Of a stretch of DNA of 9,392 bases, positions 6,526 through 9,392 are shown one piece after another (the stretch's first letter is position 1; every line of letters starts with the position of its first letter). The notes under the pieces were generated by a model. The model had not been told where the DNA came from. It saw only the letters and a program-made list of their open reading frames with translations, and ran no database searches. A program made the translations under genes and the position numbers. Source of the stretch: DASYQV01 sp036005125 (GTDB lineage Bacteria; Acidobacteriota; Vicinamibacteria; Vicinamibacterales; UBA2999); contig DASYQV010000122.1 of the NCBI GenBank assembly GCA_036005125.1, forward strand, positions 1-9,392. Direction: 5' to 3'.

Positions 6526-7071
6526 TCACGCAGCAATCCGGCCGGCCTCGTGAGTCCGTGCGCCGCGCGCGATCCAGATGGACACGATGACGCCGACGAC
6601 GAGCTTGCATCCCTCGAGAAACGTGTAGGCTCCGTGCAGCATCCAGAACCGCCGTAACGCTGGCGGAGCCGGATCGCGAGGCACGAAGTCGAGGCTCCGC
6701 CCCACGGAAACGATCTCGGGCGTCAGCCACACGATCGCCAGCACGACGAGTCCCACCATTCCCAACACTCCCCAGCGGATGGTGGCTGCTGACGGTCCCC
6801 TCGCGATCAGCCAGAGCACCAGAACACCCAACGCGACCTCGGTGGCGTTCCACAGCTGGAAATACCGCCGGTTCAGCTCCGACGAGAGGTATCGAAGCAG
6901 ATCGCGCGCTTGGGGATGACCGACTCGAGCGACCTCCGAGGTGAAGACACGGTTCGTCGATCCAGCGAGGAGCCGGTCCACCGTGTAGAAGTTTTCGGCC
7001 GCCACGACGGCAACCATCACGTTACCGGCGAGCCACACCCCCATCGCAAACATTGCCCATCGCTGCTTCAT
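6526..7071 (-). CDS. Hypothetical four-helix membrane protein
   Basis: Seen: 181 residues from ATG 7071 (MKQRWAMFAMGV). Four hydrophobic segments lie at about residues 5-25, 77-91, 99-116 and 145-168. The first loop, about 50 residues, contains ENFYTVDRLL and ELNRRYFQLWN; the last helix is preceded by RFWMLHGAYTFLEGCK. The layout recalls small DUF4149/TMEM205-like proteins, but I cannot assign it securely, and no function is suggested. It is the last of three minus-strand genes, 114 bp after the NIPSNAP gene, and may be co-transcribed with it. An alternative GTG start at 7092 adds seven residues (MRRLGFH); neither has a clear ribosome binding site, and ATG was preferred because it puts the positive charge directly before the first helix. 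Confidence 0.7.
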   Translation of the reverse strand: MKQRWAMFAMGVWLAGNVMVAVVAAENFYTVDRLLAGSTNRVFTSEVARVGHPQARDLLRYLSSELNRRYFQLWNATEVALGVLVLWLIARGPSAATIRWGVLGMVGLVVLAIVWLTPEIVSVGRSLDFVPRDPAPPALRRFWMLHGAYTFLEGCKLVVGVIVSIWIARGARTHEAGRIAA

Positions 7072-7185
7072 ATGGAATCCAAGCCGCCTCACGTCTGCGG
7101 AGTGGAGCGCGCGGAGCCGGATCCACCGGACGCTCGCCGAGACCGCAGAACTTCCAAACGAAATCCCTGCGTGTTCCCGGACCGA

Positions 7186-7638
7186 CTACGGCGTGATCCG
7201 TATCGCGGTGTAGTTGCCGTTTGGAACCATGTCGATGTTGTGTGTCTTGATAATGAGCTTCGTTTCCGCGCTCTGCTCCTGTTTCCTCACCACTTCGGCA
7301 AACTCAGGATCGTCGTGGGCAGCGGTCAGGCGCTTGTCGCGCTCCGCTTTGGACGGATAGCCGCGCATGTAGATGAACGTGTTCTCTGCGCTCACGCCGA
7401 TCTCCGGGTCGCTCTGCTGCGGGATCCAATATCCCACATTCGTAATTCCATGCCTCGCGTAGATTGCAGCCGTCCGGCTTGCAAAGCGGGCGGCGAGCGC
7501 GTCCCTCTTTCCCGGTTGGGCCGTGTAGATGCGCAGTTCGTAAAATCCGATCGCGCTCCGCTGCTGAGCAAAACCCCAGCCGACTCCTGCGACGCCGACC
7601 GACAACCCGAGCACTGCAAGCATCTTCCATTTCAGCAT
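7186..7638 (-). CDS. Exported NIPSNAP-family protein
   Basis: Seen: 150 residues with a signal peptide (1-24, MLKWKMLAVLGLSVG to GFA before QQ) and one NIPSNAP domain (ferredoxin-like, dimeric alpha-beta barrel). Landmarks are FYELRIYTAQPGKRDALAAR at 32-51, ARHGITNVGYW at 61-71, and TFIYMRGYPSKAERDKR at 87-103, followed by DDPEF. Known: NIPSNAP proteins share the fold of antibiotic-biosynthesis monooxygenases and EthD; the bacterial role is mostly undefined. Secreted forms are common in Acidobacteriota. The start is firm: AAGGAG at 7646-7651 lies seven bases before ATG 7638. The frame stays open upstream to 7746, but that part is palindromic repeat 2 and is not coding. The likely operon partner is the small membrane protein downstream. 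Confidence 0.92.
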   Translation of the reverse strand: MLKWKMLAVLGLSVGVAGVGWGFAQQRSAIGFYELRIYTAQPGKRDALAARFASRTAAIYARHGITNVGYWIPQQSDPEIGVSAENTFIYMRGYPSKAERDKRLTAAHDDPEFAEVVRKQEQSAETKLIIKTHNIDMVPNGNYTAIRITP

Positions 7639-7645
7639 GTCGATT

Positions 7646-7651
7646 CTCCTT
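7646..7651 (-). promoter_or_regulatory. Ribosome binding site deciding the NIPSNAP start
   Basis: AAGGAG on the minus strand with a 7-nt spacer to ATG 7638. It selects this start over an upstream one that would read through the repeat element. Confidence 0.8.
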
Positions 7652-7661
7652 CTGGACACGA

Positions 7662-7782
7662 GTACTCCGCGCGCTCTGCGTTGAATCCGTCTCCGCGCGC
7701 TCGGCTGTCGTGGCGCCGTGGCGGGGACGGAGAGCGCAGAGGCCATTCAAACGCCGAGCGCGCCGAGGACGCGGAGAATTTC
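7662..7782. repeat. Palindromic repeat element, copy 2
   Basis: Left arm 7662-7684 and right arm 7746-7782. The reversed left arm reads AACGCAGAGCGCGCGGAG and the right arm AACGCCGAGCGCGCCGAG, 16 of 18 identical. The segment 7674-7702 matches 3640-3669 of copy 1 except for one missing A, so both copies lie in the same orientation. It fills most of the 184-bp gap between the flavoprotein and NIPSNAP genes and so, unlike copy 1, does not enter an accepted reading frame. The message from the flavoprotein gene could fold here into a long hairpin. Confidence 0.75.
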
Positions 7783-7793
7783 ACACAACACAC

Positions 7794-7808
7794 TTCGCGG
7801 CGCGCGAA
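7794..7808 (-). terminator. Hairpin just after the flavoprotein gene
   Basis: TTCGCG (7794-7799) and CGCGAA (7803-7808) form a perfect 6-bp stem with a 3-nt loop, 15 bases beyond the stop of the flavoprotein gene on the minus strand. What follows is T- and G-rich (GTGTGTTGTGTG) rather than a T-run, so termination is only possible, not shown. Confidence 0.3.
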
Positions 7809-7822
7809 ATTTGCTTCGCGGC

Positions 7823-9160
7823 TCACAGCATGTAGGCGACATCGGATCCGGCCGTCGGGTACGCGAACAACACCTGCTTGACATCGGCTGCCGTCAGGCC
7901 GGCGCGCATCGCGAGCGCAAACAGGTTGATCGTTTCCGCGGCGTGGCCCGCGAGCAGATGCGCGCCAAGCAGCCGTCCCGTGCGAGCATCCGTGATGGTC
8001 TTGAACGCCGCCACCGGCTCGGCGAGTCGGCGTGACGTGTACCAGCCCGACATGTCACCGGAATGGACGTCGATATCCAGCGCGCGCGATCGGGCCTCTG
8101 TCTCGAGCAATCCGACTTTTGCCAGGATTGGGAGCGTGAACACGGCCGACGGCACGACGGAATAGTCGGGTCTCGTCGACGGCCCCTCGAGCAGGTTCGT
8201 GCTGACGACGCGCGCCTCGTGGCCTGCCACCGGCGTCAGGGCCGGGCCCGATCCGTCCGCATCGCCGGCCGCCCACACCGCTGGATTGGTGACGCTCTGG
8301 AGATGTTCGTTGAGCGTGATGCCCTTGGACGTGAAGGCGACTCCGGCGGCATCGAGCGCAAGATCGTGGATCGCCGGCACTCGACCACCTCCATGCACGA
8401 CGATGTCTGCTGCGAACCGCTCCTCGCCGCGAGCGCCGCTCGCCCACACGTCGACGCCTTTTTCCGCCGCGCTCACGCGCGTCACCGGCGCGCGGGTGCG
8501 AATCTCGATGCCGAGGCTCCGTGAATGGGCCACCAGCTTCTCGACGAGCTCGCCATCGAATGCCTCGAGCGGTCGGTCCCCGCGATGGAGGATCGTCGCT
8601 CGCGCGCCGGCCCTCGCGGCCAGGTGTGCGAACTCGAACGAAATGTAGCCGCCGCCGATGAAGACGATGCGCGACGGCAGCGTGTCGAGCTCCAGGAAGT
8701 CGTCGCTGGTCAGCACGTGCTCCGCTCCGGCAATGCCGAGCGGCGCAGGCGTAGCACCCGTGGCAACCACCACCTGCCGCGCCTCGAGACGTCGTCCTTC
8801 GACCTCGATAGCCGTGCGGTCGACGAATCGCCCCGCGCCCCGCACCAGCTCGATCCCCGCCGATTCGAAGTCGCGCACTTTCTTTGCCGGGACCGGCTCG
8901 GTGAACGTCCGCTTGAACGCCATCAGCGCCGGCCAGTCGATGCAGGCCGAACCATCCGGCCCGTTACCCCGGAGGCGGGTGAAGGCATCGACGACCTCGG
9001 CGGCGCCGACGAGGACCTTCTTCGGATCGCACCCTCGCAGCGCGCACGTCCCGCCGGGCTCGCGCGATTCGACGATGGCGACCCGCCATCCGGCGAGAGC
9101 GCACCGTGTTGCCACCGTCGAGCCGGCGGTACCGGTGCCGAGGACAACGAGGTCATACAT
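7823..9160 (-). CDS. Glutathione-reductase-like NAD(P)/FAD-dependent disulfide oxidoreductase
   Basis: Seen: 445 residues of the class I pyridine-nucleotide disulfide oxidoreductase fold. FAD site GTGTAG at 8-13; redox pair C39-x4-C44 in GGTCALRGCDPKK; ATG 134-136 motif; NAD(P) site GGGYIS at 169-174 with H192-R193 where an acidic residue would favour NADH, so NADPH is likelier; second FAD motif AAGD at 297-300; dimer domain from about 330. Odd: the usual C-terminal HPTxxE, whose His-Glu acts in catalysis on the bound dithiol, reads Y434-P-T-A-G-S-D440. The substrate may not be glutathione or lipoamide, and the protein is only GR-like by family. Start: ATG 9160 gives the normal MYDLVVLG beginning; ATG 9190 would add MSKSPISNLK, which is repeat sequence. 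Neither has a good ribosome binding site. The IS66 end lies about 90 bp upstream and may have displaced the native promoter. Confidence 0.92.
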   Translation of the reverse strand: MYDLVVLGTGTAGSTVATRCALAGWRVAIVESREPGGTCALRGCDPKKVLVGAAEVVDAFTRLRGNGPDGSACIDWPALMAFKRTFTEPVPAKKVRDFESAGIELVRGAGRFVDRTAIEVEGRRLEARQVVVATGATPAPLGIAGAEHVLTSDDFLELDTLPSRIVFIGGGYISFEFAHLAARAGARATILHRGDRPLEAFDGELVEKLVAHSRSLGIEIRTRAPVTRVSAAEKGVDVWASGARGEERFAADIVVHGGGRVPAIHDLALDAAGVAFTSKGITLNEHLQSVTNPAVWAAGDADGSGPALTPVAGHEARVVSTNLLEGPSTRPDYSVVPSAVFTLPILAKVGLLETEARSRALDIDVHSGDMSGWYTSRRLAEPVAAFKTITDARTGRLLGAHLLAGHAAETINLFALAMRAGLTAADVKQVLFAYPTAGSDVAYML

Positions 9161-9163
9161 CTT

Positions 9164-9251
9164 GAGATTTGAGATTGGAGATTTGCTCATCTCAAAAACA
9201 TCACCGTCACGACAGATTCGAGTTTCGAGATTTGCTCATCTCAAAAACATC
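9164..9251. repeat. Heptamer tract and duplicated 25-bp repeat before the flavoprotein gene
   Basis: Three tandem heptamers GAGATTT, GAGATTG, GAGATTT occupy 9164-9184. The 25 bases at 9178-9202 recur exactly at 9227-9251, a period of 49 bp. Each copy begins with a small palindrome, GAGAT, six bases, ATCTC (9178-9193 and 9227-9242), followed by an A-rich stretch. Read on the minus strand the heptamers encode SPISNLK, the extra residues of the alternative flavoprotein start. The twin palindromes sit in the promoter region and could be operators, or simply a dispersed repeat. Confidence 0.7.
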
Positions 9252-9392
9252 GTAACAGTTCAGGGGGTCTGAGTCGGTCGCAGCAATGATGGAACTGGTT
9301 GGCGACGTCGATGAGCGGCGATCGCAGTGGTAAGGTACACGAGCGCGTTCAGTTCCTGGAGCTGACACGTCCGCACGATTGTCAGTAGGCGT
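9252..9392 (-). mobile_element. End of an IS66-family insertion sequence
   Basis: The transposase tail at 9260-9392 shows that an IS66-type element enters from the right. IS66 ends commonly start GTAA, and GTAACAGTTCAGGGGG begins at 9252, just where identity between the two 25-bp repeat copies stops. I therefore place the element's end at 9252. The other end, target duplication and element length are outside the window. Confidence 0.55.
9260..9392 (-). CDS. IS66-family transposase, C-terminal fragment (cut by the window edge)
   Basis: Seen: 43 codons and a TGA at 9260-9262, reading RLLTIVRTCQLQELNALVYL, then TTAIAAHRRRQPVPSLLRPT and QTP. Known: IS66 TnpC proteins end with a similar segment, an R-T-C-x-x-Q helix, then N-x-L-x-Y-L, a basic stretch, and P-S-L-L close to the C-terminus. 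The catalytic DDE domain lies outside. Whether the transposase is intact cannot be told. The stop lies only about 10 bases from the inferred end of the element, so the terminal repeat and the gene end are nearly touching. Confidence 0.75.
   Translation of the reverse strand, partial: RLLTIVRTCQLQELNALVYLTTAIAAHRRRQPVPSLLRPTQTP

Noticed and set aside
7639..7746. Upstream extension of the NIPSNAP protein
   Set aside because: It is encoded by palindromic repeat 2, and a Shine-Dalgarno sequence places the start at 7638.
9164..9251. CRISPR array
   Set aside because: Only two exact repeat copies with a 24-bp interval that itself contains related sequence, and no cas genes nearby.
1..9392. tRNA, rRNA or riboswitch
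   Set aside because: I saw no tRNA cloverleaf, rRNA conserved block or recognisable riboswitch core on reading either strand; a covariance-model search was not possible.

Overview
The window is a high-GC bacterial chromosome segment with short intergenic gaps and several membrane or exported proteins. The gene set (a stand-alone RnfD-like protein with a cysteine-paired tail, a NIPSNAP protein, S8 protease pro-region, IS66 transposase) and the dispersed GC-rich palindromic repeats suggest an environmental Acidobacteriota, perhaps a Vicinamibacteria relative. This is a guess from family content; there is no rRNA or other marker in the window.

Layout. At the left edge (1-254, minus) is the signal peptide and pro-region of an exported subtilisin-like protease that runs out of the window. 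After about 400 bp without a gene comes a 549-residue plus-strand membrane protein (652-2301) of the NqrB/RnfD type with a Sel1-like cysteine-paired tail. Converging on it is a macrolide-type (MGT) glycosyltransferase (2339-3558, minus) broken by one frameshift and one in-frame stop. Divergent from that is a two-gene plus-strand unit: a polytopic membrane protein (3589-4893), whose first ~60 residues are encoded by a palindromic repeat, and a histidine-rich periplasmic/membrane protein (4986-6491). Three minus-strand genes follow: a four-helix membrane protein (6526-7071), an exported NIPSNAP protein (7186-7638) and a glutathione-reductase-like flavoprotein (7823-9160). The right edge holds a second kind of repeat (9164-9251) and the C-terminal end of an IS66-family transposase (9260-9392, minus).

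The most interesting part is the pair 3589-6491. The first protein carries the same D-x2-W-H-x3-G-x-D-x3/4-S-P-P-H-M motif twice. The second probably begins, once its signal peptide is removed, with a histidine, and holds two related domains rich in His and Met. Together they look like an uncharacterised membrane/periplasmic metal (possibly copper) or redox module. The metal link is inference from residue pattern only.

The second theme is genome plasticity: two copies of a palindromic repeat (one read in frame as part of a protein), a duplicated 25-bp repeat that also supplies an alternative start for the flavoprotein, an IS66 end abutting that repeat, and a decayed glycosyltransferase.
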